A stretch of 64,000 bases of DNA from Aureimonas fodinaquatilis (lineage in GTDB: Bacteria; Pseudomonadota; Alphaproteobacteria; Rhizobiales; Rhizobiaceae), in assembly GCF_008369445.1 (NCBI RefSeq), contig NZ_VTWH01000003.1, positions 496,001 through 560,000 on the forward strand. The letters run 5' to 3'. The number at the start of each line of letters is the position of its first letter. The stretch's first letter is position 1. The translations under genes and the position numbers were made by a program. Below, piece by piece: positions 42,585-51,857 of the stretch. The notes beneath the pieces were generated by a model. The model ran no database searches. It was not told the DNA's origin and saw nothing but the letters and a program-made list of their open reading frames with translations.

Positions 42585-43442
42585 TCAGGCCCTTTCCAAC
42601 TCGACGCGGTTTTCCAGTCGACCTACGATGTCGGACTCCACTGCAACCACATCGCCCGCCACCAGATAGCGAGGTGGATCAAACCGCGCACCTGAACCTG
42701 TTGGTGTGCCGGATACGATGATGTCGCCTGGCAGCAGGGCGGTGAAGTTTGAAATATAGCTGATAAGCCGGCGCACAGGGAACATCATGCGTTCCATTTT
42801 GTCTTCCTGCCGCAATTCGCCATTGACGAAGGCTTTGATCTCAACCGAACCAAGCGGCCCGACATCTGCGATCGGCACAATCCACGGCCCGATGCTGCCG
42901 GAAGCCTCGAAATTCTTGCCCTGCGTCACGTTGAATTTGCCATGGCGCATCCAATCGCGAACGCTACCCTCGTTGCACAGTGTCAGGCCGAAAATGTGAT
43001 CGAGCGCGTTGTCCTCACTAATGCGACGGCCCGGCTTGCCGATTACCAGAGCAATCTCTCCTTCATAATCGAGCTGGCTGGACTCTGGCGGCAACTGGAT
43101 CGGCTGACCATGCGCAACAAATGAGCCGCGGGTGCGCAGGAACAGGCTCGGATATTTGGGCAGCTCTGAGCCGTCTTTGTACTCCGCATTCCGGTCTGGA
43201 TAATTGACGCCGACGCAGACGATCTTGTCGGTGTCCGGTAGCGGGGTGAGAAAGGTGATCTCTGCCAGCGCATAGTCGGCAGTGTCTGTTTTTGCGATTA
43301 ACCGGGCCTCATCAGCCCTGCCACGGGCGATAAAGTCGCGCAGAGATGTGTAGGCAGTTCGCCGGGAAAGGTCGAAGACACCATTTACTGTGGCAAAGCC
43401 AAAGCGGTCCCGGCCTTCGGCGTGAAAGCTCAGATATTTCAT
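42585..43442 (-). CDS. Fumarylacetoacetate hydrolase family protein (HpaG-like)
   Basis: The 285-residue protein has the FAH fold: KIVCVGVNYPDRNAEYKDG, LDYEGEIALVIGKPGRRI, GLTLCNEGSVRDWMRHGKFN and IVSGTPTGSGARFDPPRYL. The metal-binding acidic residues are expected in DYEGE. In a homoprotocatechuate-like pathway it would decarboxylate or isomerise the ring-cleavage product. Substrate is uncertain, as many FAH proteins share this pattern. Confidence 0.85.
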   Translation of the reverse strand: MKYLSFHAEGRDRFGFATVNGVFDLSRRTAYTSLRDFIARGRADEARLIAKTDTADYALAEITFLTPLPDTDKIVCVGVNYPDRNAEYKDGSELPKYPSLFLRTRGSFVAHGQPIQLPPESSQLDYEGEIALVIGKPGRRISEDNALDHIFGLTLCNEGSVRDWMRHGKFNVTQGKNFEASGSIGPWIVPIADVGPLGSVEIKAFVNGELRQEDKMERMMFPVRRLISYISNFTALLPGDIIVSGTPTGSGARFDPPRYLVAGDVVAVESDIVGRLENRVELERA

Positions 43443-43478
43443 GAGGGAAGTCCTTTATTTCAGTGGCGGCCATCGGGC

Positions 43479-44978
43479 CTATTCAAGTTCCAGATCAAGC
43501 TTTTGATGGCGCTTGCGGATAGCTGGCAGGATCATCAGAACGAGCAGGAGGAGGGTGGCTCCAAGGAAGGTGGCGCTGATAGGGCTGGACACAAATGTGG
43601 ACGCATCCCCGTGAGAGATCAGTAGGGCCCGCCGCACATTTTCTTCCAGCATCGGCCCAAGCACCAATCCAAGAATGAACGGTGCCGGTGAGCAGTCAAT
43701 CTTGATGGCCAGGTAGCCGAACAGACCAAACAAGGCACCGAGCAGCACATCGAAGGATGAGTTGGACAGCGAGTAAATGCCAAAGCACGCCAGTGAGAGA
43801 ATGATGGGGTAAAGCCAGGCATAGGGCACTTTGAGCAAGGCAACCCAGACGCGGATCAAGGGCAGGTTCAGGACGACCAGCAGAACATTTCCGATCCACA
43901 TGCTGGCAACCAGACCCCAGAACAGCGCAGGCCGTTCGGTTATCATGTTGGGGCCGGGTGTGATGCCCTGAAGCATGAGGGCGCCCAGCATCAAGGCCAT
44001 TGTGGCACTGCCCGGTACGCCCAGGGTCAGGGTGGGAATGAAGGAGACCTGGGCCGCAGCATTGTTGGCAGATTCAGGCCCTGCCACCCCTTCGATGGCT
44101 CCTTTGCCAAAGCGTGAGGGATCCTTGGCGACACGCTGTTCCAGCATATAGGAGGCGAATGAGCTGATGGTTGTACCGATGCCTGGCAGGATGCCGAAGA
44201 ACATTCCGACGCCGGTGCCGCGCATGATCGGCATGGCCGAAGCCTTCAGCTCGGCACGGCTGGGCATAAGGCTGGCGACCTTGGTCGCCACCGGAATTTC
44301 GCTTCTGGCATTCCACAACTGAGTAACGATTTCGGAGAAGGCGAACATGCCCACAGCCACGACAACAAAGTCGATGCCATCCATCAGCGAGGTCATGCCA
44401 AATGTGTAGCGCAATGTACCTGAATTCAGATCCATGCCGATAAGGCCGATCAAGATGCCCAGCAAGGCCATGAGCAGTCCCTTAACCAGCGCGCCATGCA
44501 CCAGAATTGCAGTAGCGACCAGCGCCATGATGATGAGCGAGGTGTATTCAGCCGCACCGAAACTGAGTGCTGCGCGGCCCAGCATCGGAGCGAAAAGGGC
44601 AATGGCGAGTGTGCCGATGCATCCGGCAACGAACGAGCCCAGAGCGGCGATAGCGAGCGCAGGGCCAGCGCGTCCGTTTCGCGCCATCTGGTAGCCATCC
44701 AGACACGTCACCACCGATGAGGACTCTCCGGGCAGATTAACCAGAATAGCGGTGGTCGATCCACCATAGGAGGCGCCGTAGTAGATGCCTGCGAGCATGA
44801 TCAGAGCGGCTTCTGGCGACAAGCCGAATGTCAGGGGCAAAAGCAGGGCAATGGTGACGAGAGGGCCCACACCGGGTAGCACCCCGATTAGGGTGCCGAG
44901 CGTAACACCGAGCAAACAATACAACAGGTTGTCGACGGAAAGGGCGACCTGAAAACCGAGTATCAAACCGTCGAGCAT
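43479..44978 (-). CDS. tctA: Tripartite tricarboxylate transporter permease TctA
   Basis: TctA is the large membrane subunit of a periplasmic-binding-protein-dependent TTT transporter. The 499-residue protein has about 12 membrane segments and the conserved glycine-rich GVLPGVGPLVTIALLLPLTF and GASYGGSTTAILVNLPGE. The ATG at 44978 follows GGAGG with good spacing and overlaps the tctB stop (TGATG). Confidence 0.92.
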   Translation of the reverse strand: MLDGLILGFQVALSVDNLLYCLLGVTLGTLIGVLPGVGPLVTIALLLPLTFGLSPEAALIMLAGIYYGASYGGSTTAILVNLPGESSSVVTCLDGYQMARNGRAGPALAIAALGSFVAGCIGTLAIALFAPMLGRAALSFGAAEYTSLIIMALVATAILVHGALVKGLLMALLGILIGLIGMDLNSGTLRYTFGMTSLMDGIDFVVVAVGMFAFSEIVTQLWNARSEIPVATKVASLMPSRAELKASAMPIMRGTGVGMFFGILPGIGTTISSFASYMLEQRVAKDPSRFGKGAIEGVAGPESANNAAAQVSFIPTLTLGVPGSATMALMLGALMLQGITPGPNMITERPALFWGLVASMWIGNVLLVVLNLPLIRVWVALLKVPYAWLYPIILSLACFGIYSLSNSSFDVLLGALFGLFGYLAIKIDCSPAPFILGLVLGPMLEENVRRALLISHGDASTFVSSPISATFLGATLLLLVLMILPAIRKRHQKLDLELE

Positions 44979-45418
44979 CAGAACCTCCACAGCGGAATTG
45001 GCATGCCTAGCGCAACCCGGAAGATAAGCACCGGCACGAGAATGCTGACCAGGAATTGGATCGGGAGCACCTTGAGGTTGCGATTGGGATTGGCATACCA
45101 GCCGACGATCGTGAGAAAGGCGAGCGCTGGCAGCATGCCGCCACGGTCGATCAGCAGTGCAAAACCAACAACGGCAACCAGAATGATGATCAGAGGTCGC
45201 CAGGCAATGTCGTTGAGCAAAGGACCGGCATTGGCTCGAAAAGCCGTGATCGTCAGGAGCACTCCCAACACCAGCATCAATCCGGAAACGATAATCGGAA
45301 AATAGCCCGGCCCCATATTGAATGTAGTTCCGAATGGATAATTCACGGCCATTAGCAATGCTGAAAGTCCGATGACGGTAAAGAACAGCCCTGCTGCAAC
45401 GTCACGTCTGATGTTCAC
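44978..45418 (-). CDS. tctB: Tripartite tricarboxylate transporter small subunit TctB
   Basis: The 146-residue protein has about four membrane segments (AAGLFFTVIGLSALLMAV, FPIIVSGLMLVLGVLLTI, then two more), as usual for TctB. GTG 45418 follows GGGAGG at proper spacing and is preferred over the ATG at 45433. It lies between hpaF-like and tctA. Confidence 0.88.
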   Translation of the reverse strand: MNIRRDVAAGLFFTVIGLSALLMAVNYPFGTTFNMGPGYFPIIVSGLMLVLGVLLTITAFRANAGPLLNDIAWRPLIIILVAVVGFALLIDRGGMLPALAFLTIVGWYANPNRNLKVLPIQFLVSILVPVLIFRVALGMPIPLWRF

Positions 45419-45453
45419 TGCGACCTCCCGCATAGATCTGAAGCAATAGTCAA

Positions 45454-45852
45454 TCAGGCAGCGTTGCCGCGCCGCGCAATATAGTCATGCAGGTTATTGT
45501 ATTTGTAGTTATGATCAGAGCTCATTTCCTGAAGCTCGAAAGCGACTGCCAGCGGCGCGCGGCCGTTCAGCGGAGTCAAAAGCGCCTTGACCTTTTCGAA
45601 GACATGGTCGGCTGCAGCTCGCCGTGTCTCAAGGTCTCTGCCATGGCCGATCCTCAAGATCACATGAACAAAGCCATTGGATGGGTCACCATCGCCAACC
45701 ACGTAATCGTCAATAGTCTGAAAGCGTACCCGTATGCCGCCAATCGGAAAGATGCCGGTTTCCAGCGCTGCTTCGTAAATGACTTGCTTGAGCGCTTTGA
45801 CCTCCGGCTCATCAACCAGATTTTTGGAGCATTCGATCCAAATGTGCGGCAT
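45454..45852 (-). CDS. hpaF: 5-carboxymethyl-2-hydroxymuconate isomerase-like (HpaF)
   Basis: The 132-residue protein is a tautomerase-type trimeric isomerase. Pro2 (MPHIWIECS) is the expected catalytic base, and IPRGGIRV-like IFPIGGIRVRFQTIDDYVVG, GFVHVILRIGHGRD and ELQEMSSDHNYKYNNLH match HpaF. In the homoprotocatechuate route it follows ring cleavage. It is inserted between tctC and tctB, so transport and isomerisation genes are interleaved. Confidence 0.88.
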   Translation of the reverse strand: MPHIWIECSKNLVDEPEVKALKQVIYEAALETGIFPIGGIRVRFQTIDDYVVGDGDPSNGFVHVILRIGHGRDLETRRAAADHVFEKVKALLTPLNGRAPLAVAFELQEMSSDHNYKYNNLHDYIARRGNAA

Positions 45853-45926
45853 GTGCTTTTTCCTAAAGATGAGTTTTGAGAGGACCTCCGGCGGCGTTTC
45901 CCGGAGGCGTTGCTGGCTTTACTGGG

Positions 45927-46892
45927 TTACTCGGCCTTTATGCCGTTATCCTGGATCAGTTTTGTCCAGCGCTCGTTTTCAGCCGCAATAAATGCCGCAA
46001 ACTCTTCAGGCGTAGAGGATTTGGGATCTACCCCGGCAGCCTGAAGGCTTTCGCGGATTGCCGGATTGGCAAGCGCTTGAACGACCGCCTCATTGAGCTT
46101 TGCAACCACAGCATCCGGAGTACCGGCGGGGGCTGAGATGCCGTACCATCCTGACACTTCAAAGCCGTCATAGCCGCTTTCGGCAACGGTTGGCACATCC
46201 GGAAGCGAGGCCGAGCGTTCAATACCCGTAACCGCAATTGGTACCAGAGTGCCGGCTTCAATATGAGGAAGCACGGAAACCGGGCTGCTCAGCATGACGC
46301 CGACACGTCCGCTCAGCAGATCGGTAATTGCCTGCCCCGAACCACTATAAGGAATGTGCTGCATCTCAATGTCGACCGCTTGCTGGAAGAGCAGCGAAGC
46401 CAGATGCGAGGCCGCAGCACCACTGGCATAATTGACTTTTCCGGGATCGGCCTTCGCCAAAGCAATCAGACCATCCAAATTTTCCACACCGAGACTGGGG
46501 TGAACCACGATCACATAGGGCGATTCAGAAATCTGCGAGACAGGAGCGAGATCCTTGATGGGGTCGTAATTGGTGGCGAGATATAGGCCTGGATTGAGCG
46601 CCATCGTTGCCTGCAGCACAAAGCCGATGGTGTACCCATCCGGCGCGGCATCGACAATATAGCGAGTTCCCGGGATGCCCTGTGCTCCCGGCCGGTTCTC
46701 AACAAGCACAGGCTTGCCAAGTATTTTAGTCATCTCATCCGCGACAATACGACCGGTGACGTCCGTGCCGCCTCCGGCGTTGAACGGCACCACAAATTTA
46801 ACGGGCTGGCTTGGAAAGTCCTGGGCGACGGCGACGCCGCCCATAAGACCCAAGGCCAAAAGCAGGCTTGATAGCCGAGTTGCAAACGTCAT
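45927..46892 (-). CDS. tctC: Tripartite tricarboxylate transporter binding protein TctC
   Basis: The periplasmic solute receptor of the TTT transporter has a signal peptide (cleavage after VAVAQ near residue 24). PSQPVKFVVPFNAGGGTDVT and VLVENRPGAQGIPGTRYIVD are family signatures. The 321 residues are typical. Related TctC proteins bind citrate, nicotinate, phthalate-like or other carboxylates, so the ligand cannot be named. Confidence 0.92.
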   Translation of the reverse strand: MTFATRLSSLLLALGLMGGVAVAQDFPSQPVKFVVPFNAGGGTDVTGRIVADEMTKILGKPVLVENRPGAQGIPGTRYIVDAAPDGYTIGFVLQATMALNPGLYLATNYDPIKDLAPVSQISESPYVIVVHPSLGVENLDGLIALAKADPGKVNYASGAAASHLASLLFQQAVDIEMQHIPYSGSGQAITDLLSGRVGVMLSSPVSVLPHIEAGTLVPIAVTGIERSASLPDVPTVAESGYDGFEVSGWYGISAPAGTPDAVVAKLNEAVVQALANPAIRESLQAAGVDPKSSTPEEFAAFIAAENERWTKLIQDNGIKAE

Positions 46893-46930
46893 TTTTTCCT
46901 CCCTTGACGCTTTATCCGGAAATGCTTCAG

Positions 46931-47833
46931 TTACCTGCGAGATGCGAACAGCTCGTCGATTTTGCGCTCATATGCGTGGTAGTCGAGGAAGCCATAGAGT
47001 TCCTCTCGGGTTTGCATGATTTCCAGCACGTCCTTCTGCGTCCTTTGGGTGCGGATTGTCTCGTAAACCCGCAGGGCAGCTGCGTTCATGGCGCGGGCGG
47101 CAGACAGAGGATACAGCGCGGCTGAAACTCCGGCATCACGCAATTCGTCAGTCGTAAAGTTTGGTGTCTTGGAAAATTCGGTTATATTGGCCAGAACCGA
47201 GTGCGGTCGATTGAGCGTATCGGCCAAGGTCCGGTACTGTCCCAACTCCGTGAACGCCTCGGCAAAAATCATATCCGCGCCAGCTTCCATGTAAGCCGCT
47301 GCGCGGTCGATAGCGCCTTCAAGTCCTTCGATAGCCAAGGCATCGGTCCGGGCCACGATGACGAAATTTTCGTCGTAACGTGCGTCAACCGCAGCTTTGA
47401 TGCGATCCAGCATTTCATCCTTGGTCACTATTTCCTTGCCGGGACGATGGCCGCAGCGTTTGAGCGCAACCTGATCTTCCATGTGCATGGCGCCAGCGCC
47501 ATCCTTGATAAGGCCGCGAACAAGTCGAGCGATGGAATAGGCTCCACCAAAGCCTGTATCCACATCAACCAGAACGGGAAGGTCGGCTGCATCGGAAATA
47601 CGGCGAAGATCAATGAGCACATCATTGATGGTCGTAATGCCGAGATCAGGCAGGCCATGCGATGCATTGGCGACGCCGGCTCCCGCCAGATAGAGCGCTT
47701 TGTAGCCGACAGACTTTGCCATCAAGGCAGTGTAGGCGTTGATCGCCCCCATGATCTGCAATGGCGATTCTTCCCGCAGTGCTTGGCGGAAGCGGGCGCC
47801 TGGAGATGTGTTGACGGGAACGTTGGTGAGCAT
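46931..47833 (-). CDS. prpB: Methylisocitrate lyase-like enzyme (isocitrate lyase/PEP mutase superfamily, PrpB type)
   Basis: The 300-residue protein resembles Prp[56 protein letters not shown], and [12 protein letters not shown], which holds the catalytic cysteine. The canonical enzyme splits 2-methylisocitrate to pyruvate and succinate. No prpC or prpD lies here. In this operon, beside a tricarboxylate transporter, it may act on a related substituted malate. ATG 47833 follows GGAG. It is the first gene of the operon and is read divergently from iclR. Confidence 0.9.
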   Translation of the reverse strand: MLTNVPVNTSPGARFRQALREESPLQIMGAINAYTALMAKSVGYKALYLAGAGVANASHGLPDLGITTINDVLIDLRRISDAADLPVLVDVDTGFGGAYSIARLVRGLIKDGAGAMHMEDQVALKRCGHRPGKEIVTKDEMLDRIKAAVDARYDENFVIVARTDALAIEGLEGAIDRAAAYMEAGADMIFAEAFTELGQYRTLADTLNRPHSVLANITEFSKTPNFTTDELRDAGVSAALYPLSAARAMNAAALRVYETIRTQRTQKDVLEIMQTREELYGFLDYHAYERKIDELFASRR

Positions 47834-47840
47834 AGACAAA

Positions 47841-47945
47841 CTCCACAATATGGATTATATAATGTTCGTAAATCCACGGTAGTCAAGTTCTGTTTGATCG
47901 TCAACACTGTGGATTAACTTTATATTTGTGATCCATATTGTGGAG
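47841..47945. promoter_or_regulatory. Divergent operator region of the IclR regulator
   Basis: CTCCACAATATGGAT at 47841-47855 and its exact reverse complement ATCCATATTGTGGAG at 47931-47945 lie at the two edges of the gap between prpB and iclR. Each contains a TCCA-N5-TGGA half-palindrome. Each also holds the GGAG ribosome binding site of its gene, 5 and 7 bases from the start codons. A further AATCCAC at 47871 and GTGGATT at 47908 lie inside. Confidence 0.75.
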
Positions 47946-47950
47946 TTTCT

Positions 47951-48718
47951 ATGGAGCAAGGCGCCCAATCAATTTATCGGACAGTCGCAGTTCTCAAGGC
48001 GATTGCCGAGCGCGACCGTTACGGATCCGGGATGACCGAGGTTGCGACCGCGACGGGACTGACCGGACCAACTGTACACCGAATCTTGCGGGCATTGGTG
48101 GATGTCGGGTTCGCTCTTCAATTGGAGGATCGCAATTACGTTCTGGGTCCCCTTGTTTACGATCTGGGGCTAACCGCCTCGTCCCGGTTTGACTTGAAAG
48201 GCCTGACCGGAAACATCACGACGGCACTGGCAGAACAGACCGGAGATACTGTGTTCTTCTCACGCGTGAGCGGCAATGACATGGTCTGTGTCAGCCGCAC
48301 CAGCGGCTCATTCCCAATCAAAACCCTGATCACCGATGTGGGGCTGCGTCGACCGCTTGGGGTGGGGGCTAGCGGTCTGGCCGTTTTATCAGCATTGCCG
48401 GTGGACGAGTGCGATGCAGCAATAGAGCGAAACTCAGCCCTTTATGAAGAGCTCGGAAAAACGGTGGCTCAGGTTCGTGAGGAGGTTGATATTGCGCGGC
48501 GGGCCGGGCATGTGATCCGCGACATCACTGCCTTGGGCGCAAGAACCATTTCAAAGCCGCTCCGAGATAAGACCGGCCGCCCCTTCGGCTCATTCAGCGT
48601 TAGTTCCATCAGCCAGCGAATGGATGGAGACCACCTCGCAAAGTGCCTCGAACTGTTGCACACAGCCGGTCGCAAAATTGAGGAGATGGTGCGAGTCGAC
48701 TATTCCAGCCATGTTTAG
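47951..48718 (+). CDS. IclR family transcriptional regulator
   Basis: The 255-residue protein has an N-terminal winged helix (AIERDRYG, MTEVATATGLTGPTVHRILR) and a C-terminal IclR effector domain (SSRFDLKGLTGNITTALAEQ, VCVSRTSGSFP, GVGASGLAVLSALP). It is encoded divergently from the tricarboxylate/hpa-like operon, whose repression it most likely controls by binding the inverted 15-mers. Its own gene should be autoregulated because the same site covers its ribosome binding site. Confidence 0.93.
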   Translation: MEQGAQSIYRTVAVLKAIAERDRYGSGMTEVATATGLTGPTVHRILRALVDVGFALQLEDRNYVLGPLVYDLGLTASSRFDLKGLTGNITTALAEQTGDTVFFSRVSGNDMVCVSRTSGSFPIKTLITDVGLRRPLGVGASGLAVLSALPVDECDAAIERNSALYEELGKTVAQVREEVDIARRAGHVIRDITALGARTISKPLRDKTGRPFGSFSVSSISQRMDGDHLAKCLELLHTAGRKIEEMVRVDYSSHV

Positions 48719-49128
48719 AGCACTTTAGCCACACTGACACAAATATGAGGTCGGGCATGGGAGGAAAGAGAACTATGCTTTTTTGGCCGGGAAAAACAAA
48801 TTCGTTCAGGCGTGCAAAATTCAGTTCGTGCAGCATATCGACGGCACGAGGGGGAGCGGGACACGATGATCACAGCCGTCTCTCATGCGTGTGGCGGGAA
48901 TCCGCCAAAGTGCGTGCTTGGGGTCGATCTCTTCCAACCGAGCGCCCAACGCTTCCCCCGATTTGGCCGCCTGCATATTCACAGCACAACCGCTGGAGGC
49001 ATTTGGCACCAATCCTCAGTTGATCACAAAAATATGACTTAATTTGTCATGTTTAGAGTCGTTCTTTGTTGAGCATCACAATCCCGCCATCGTAAGGCAG
49101 CCAAAACATCCTTCGCAAAGGCCGGGAC
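48719..49128. other. Intergenic region upstream of the TonB receptor
   Basis: The 410-bp gap lacks credible genes. The last 100 bp hold the iron box. A palindrome-rich stretch from 49033 to 49050 (ATGAC-TTAATTT-GTCAT) is the only clear signal. Confidence 0.6.
49035..49049 (+). promoter_or_regulatory. RirA-type iron box (TGA-N9-TCA)
   Basis: TGACTTAATTTGTCA matches the TGA-N9-TCA consensus that RirA uses in Rhizobiales. It lies inside the palindrome ATGAC-N7-GTCAT, 80 bp before the TonB receptor start. Iron repression is therefore likely. Confidence 0.6.
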
Positions 49129-51339
49129 ATGTCCACTCAATCCGTAAAGTACAGCTTTCTGAAAGCAGGAGCATCGATCCTCGCGCTCGTCTCCGTCACC
49201 TGCGCAAATGCGCAGCAAGTCACGTCCGTGCTGCTGGACGAAGTTGTCGTCCAGGACGCGGGTCAGGTGGGCAGCGGATTGCCAACCACCGCCACGCTTG
49301 GTCAGCCGCCGGCCCCATATGCGGGCGGTCAGGTGGGTTCGGGAGCTCGGCTTGGCATGCTTGGCAACCGCAGCTTTATGGAAACGCCCTTCAACATCAC
49401 CAGTTACACGGATGAGTTGATCCGAAACCAGCAGGCACGAACGCTGGCCGACGTTGTGCTGAACGATCCGTCGGTGCGCAATGACGCGCCGGCATTCAGC
49501 GAGCGAGACTCGTTCTTCATCCGTGGCTTTTCAGTGACCAATCTGGATACCGCCTATGATGGTCTTTTCTATATTGCGAATCCTCGTCGGAGCTATCTGG
49601 AGGGTATCGAACGTGTCGAAATCCTCAAAGGACCATCCGCTCTCCTGAACGGTGGCGTGGGACGCGTGGGCGGCACCATCAACCTTGTTCCCAAGCGCGC
49701 CACCGACACGCCGCTGACACGCCTGACGACGACCTATATCAGCGATTCGCAGTTTTGGCCGCACTTCGACATTGGCCGCCGCTACGGTGCGACGGGCGAG
49801 TGGGGCATCCGCGTGAACGGGTCGTTCCTGGGAGGGGATACCACGTTGGACCGCAACGAAATTCAGCGCGGCGTCGGCGCGGTGGGGCTGGACTATCGCG
49901 GCGAACGCCTTCGCGCTTCGCTCGATCTTAACTATTCCAACCAGAAGATCGACGCGCCGACATCGCTGTTCAACGGCGCGATTCCGGGCATCACAATTCC
50001 CGGCGCGCCGAGCGGTAGCATCAACACCGCCAACTCCTTCGAATATATCGACAGTGTCCACCAGATGGCGGCAGGACGCATTGAATACGACATTTTGGAC
50101 AGCACCACGATATACATTGCCGGCGGCGCGAGCCGCTATCGGGAAGACTTCCTGACGTCCTCTTATCTGATAGAAGATGAAAACGGGGATGCCACCGCCA
50201 CCCTGGCCATCCAGCCGCAAAAGATCCAAGGCTTTACCGGCGAAGTCGGCGCGCGGTCGCAGTTCGATACGGGTGGGGTGGGCCACCAGCTCAACGTTTC
50301 GGCCTCGCAGGCGCTGAACGAGAATTACCGCGGCGGCTTCCCGCGCGTGGTTCTTCCAAGCTTCCCGACGAATATCTACGACCCGACCTTCTTCGTCGGC
50401 AGTCCCATCGACACCAGCGCATTCCCGCGCGCCAGCGGCAGGCCGAAATTCGCCGACCTGCTGGTAACCAGCTTCGCGCTCACCGACACGCTGTCCATGT
50501 TCGACGACCGATTCCAGCTGACTCTGGGCGGGCGTTACCAGGATATCCGCTCGCGCGGCTTCTCAACCGTGCCAGGCCCGACGCTGGGCGAGCAGAACTA
50601 TTATTACAGCGATTCTCGCCTGAGCCCCGCCGTGGCCGCATTGGTGCGCGTGACCGACAGCCTTTCGGTCTATGGCAATTACGTGGAATCCCTGACGGAG
50701 GGGCCCATCGCGCCGGCTACCGCCATCAATGCCACCGAGGTCTTCGCACCGGTTGTGAACGACCAGAAGGAAGTGGGCGTCAAGTACGACTTTGGCTTCC
50801 TGGCAGTCTCCGCATCTCTGTTCGAGATCACGCAGGCCAGCGGCTTCACCGATCCCGTCACGCGTATTTTTTCTGTTGGCGGTCAGCAGGTTAATCGCGG
50901 GCTGGAGTTCAGCGTCTTCGGCGAAGTGGCTGACGGCGTCCGACTGCTGGGCGGCGTCACGTTGCTGGACGCCAAGCTGGAGCGTACCGCCGGCGGCCGG
51001 TTTGACGGCAACGACGTGCCAGGTGTCGCAAACGTCGCAATCAACCTCTACGGCGAATATGACGTTGACTGGATGACGCCGGGCCTGACGCTGACCGGTC
51101 GCATGATCTATACGGGCAGTACCTGGTACGATCAGGCCAACACCCAGAAGATCGATGCCTGGACGCGCTTCGACGCTGGCGTGCGCTATGCCTTCACTGG
51201 CCCTTACGAGAAGCCTGTGGAGTTGCGGGCCAATATCGAAAATCTGTTTGGCGAGGATTACTGGGCGTCGTCGGCGCGCGGCTTCCTGGCAGCAGGAGCT
51301 TCGCGCACCTTCACCGTCTCGGCAGCCATCGAATTCTAG
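49129..51339 (+). CDS. TonB-dependent siderophore receptor
   Basis: The 736-residue outer-membrane receptor has a signal peptide (cleavage after ANAQ near residue 28). The plug domain includes FIRGFSVTNLDTAYDGLF and IERVEILKGPSALLNGGVG. A 22-strand barrel follows, ending in AIEF. LNRGLEFSVFGEV-type and NLFGEDYWASS segments are typical of ferric-siderophore receptors of the FpvA/FoxA-like group. The ligand is unknown. It starts 80 bp after the iron box. Confidence 0.93.
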   Translation: MSTQSVKYSFLKAGASILALVSVTCANAQQVTSVLLDEVVVQDAGQVGSGLPTTATLGQPPAPYAGGQVGSGARLGMLGNRSFMETPFNITSYTDELIRNQQARTLADVVLNDPSVRNDAPAFSERDSFFIRGFSVTNLDTAYDGLFYIANPRRSYLEGIERVEILKGPSALLNGGVGRVGGTINLVPKRATDTPLTRLTTTYISDSQFWPHFDIGRRYGATGEWGIRVNGSFLGGDTTLDRNEIQRGVGAVGLDYRGERLRASLDLNYSNQKIDAPTSLFNGAIPGITIPGAPSGSINTANSFEYIDSVHQMAAGRIEYDILDSTTIYIAGGASRYREDFLTSSYLIEDENGDATATLAIQPQKIQGFTGEVGARSQFDTGGVGHQLNVSASQALNENYRGGFPRVVLPSFPTNIYDPTFFVGSPIDTSAFPRASGRPKFADLLVTSFALTDTLSMFDDRFQLTLGGRYQDIRSRGFSTVPGPTLGEQNYYYSDSRLSPAVAALVRVTDSLSVYGNYVESLTEGPIAPATAINATEVFAPVVNDQKEVGVKYDFGFLAVSASLFEITQASGFTDPVTRIFSVGGQQVNRGLEFSVFGEVADGVRLLGGVTLLDAKLERTAGGRFDGNDVPGVANVAINLYGEYDVDWMTPGLTLTGRMIYTGSTWYDQANTQKIDAWTRFDAGVRYAFTGPYEKPVELRANIENLFGEDYWASSARGFLAAGASRTFTVSAAIEF

Positions 51340-51512
51340 AAATGGGGCTCTGGACGCGCAGTCCATGGCAGTTGCTTGACATGAATTTGAGTGGCTATCC
51401 GACGCAAAGTGGATGGCCGCTTCTGGTCACGGGAAGTCTTGCTGTCTCGTCCGCTGCGACGCGGACTATGGGTGATCTGCTCCGAAACACCGGCAAGGGA
51501 TTGAAGACGGCT

Positions 51513-51791
51513 TTACTGCCACGAGAAATCCAGGGTTTCCCTGAAAGCAAACCGCTCGACGTGGCTCTGGACCACTTGCTGCATTGTCGTCAGGTCTGCG
51601 TCTCCGGTAGCGCTGACCGTAATTGTCAGCGATGCATCGTTGGCTTCCAGTTCTGCAACGCCGAGAGGCAGAGCGATCCGGGCATGCGTCGGGGTGTGCT
51701 CGGTTTCGAACTTATGCGCCCAGTGCTTGCAGAGCTGTTGCAGGTATCGGCTGGCGTGAGCTGTGAGAATGTGAGCGCGGCTGGACGTCAT
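51513..51791 (-). CDS. DUF2218 family protein
   Basis: The 92-residue protein has the DUF2218 pattern: MTSSRAHILTAHASRYLQQL, CKHWAHKF, ALPLGVAELEANDASLTI and HVERFAFRE. Family members are found with siderophore genes, but their function is unknown. It lies antisense to the flanking uptake genes, between the receptor and the binding protein gene. ATG at 51791 is preferred over a longer frame to 51824. Confidence 0.8.
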   Translation of the reverse strand: MTSSRAHILTAHASRYLQQLCKHWAHKFETEHTPTHARIALPLGVAELEANDASLTITVSATGDADLTTMQQVVQSHVERFAFRETLDFSWQ

Positions 51792-51857
51792 GTGTCCTCG
51801 AACAACTGGTTTATGACCCGGCAACTTCTGGGTGTAGCTCTGCCATCATCAAAAACT

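Noticed and set aside
48719-49020. Short plus-strand frames (48745 and 48812)
   Set aside because: They lack ribosome binding sites, protein-like composition and family motifs.
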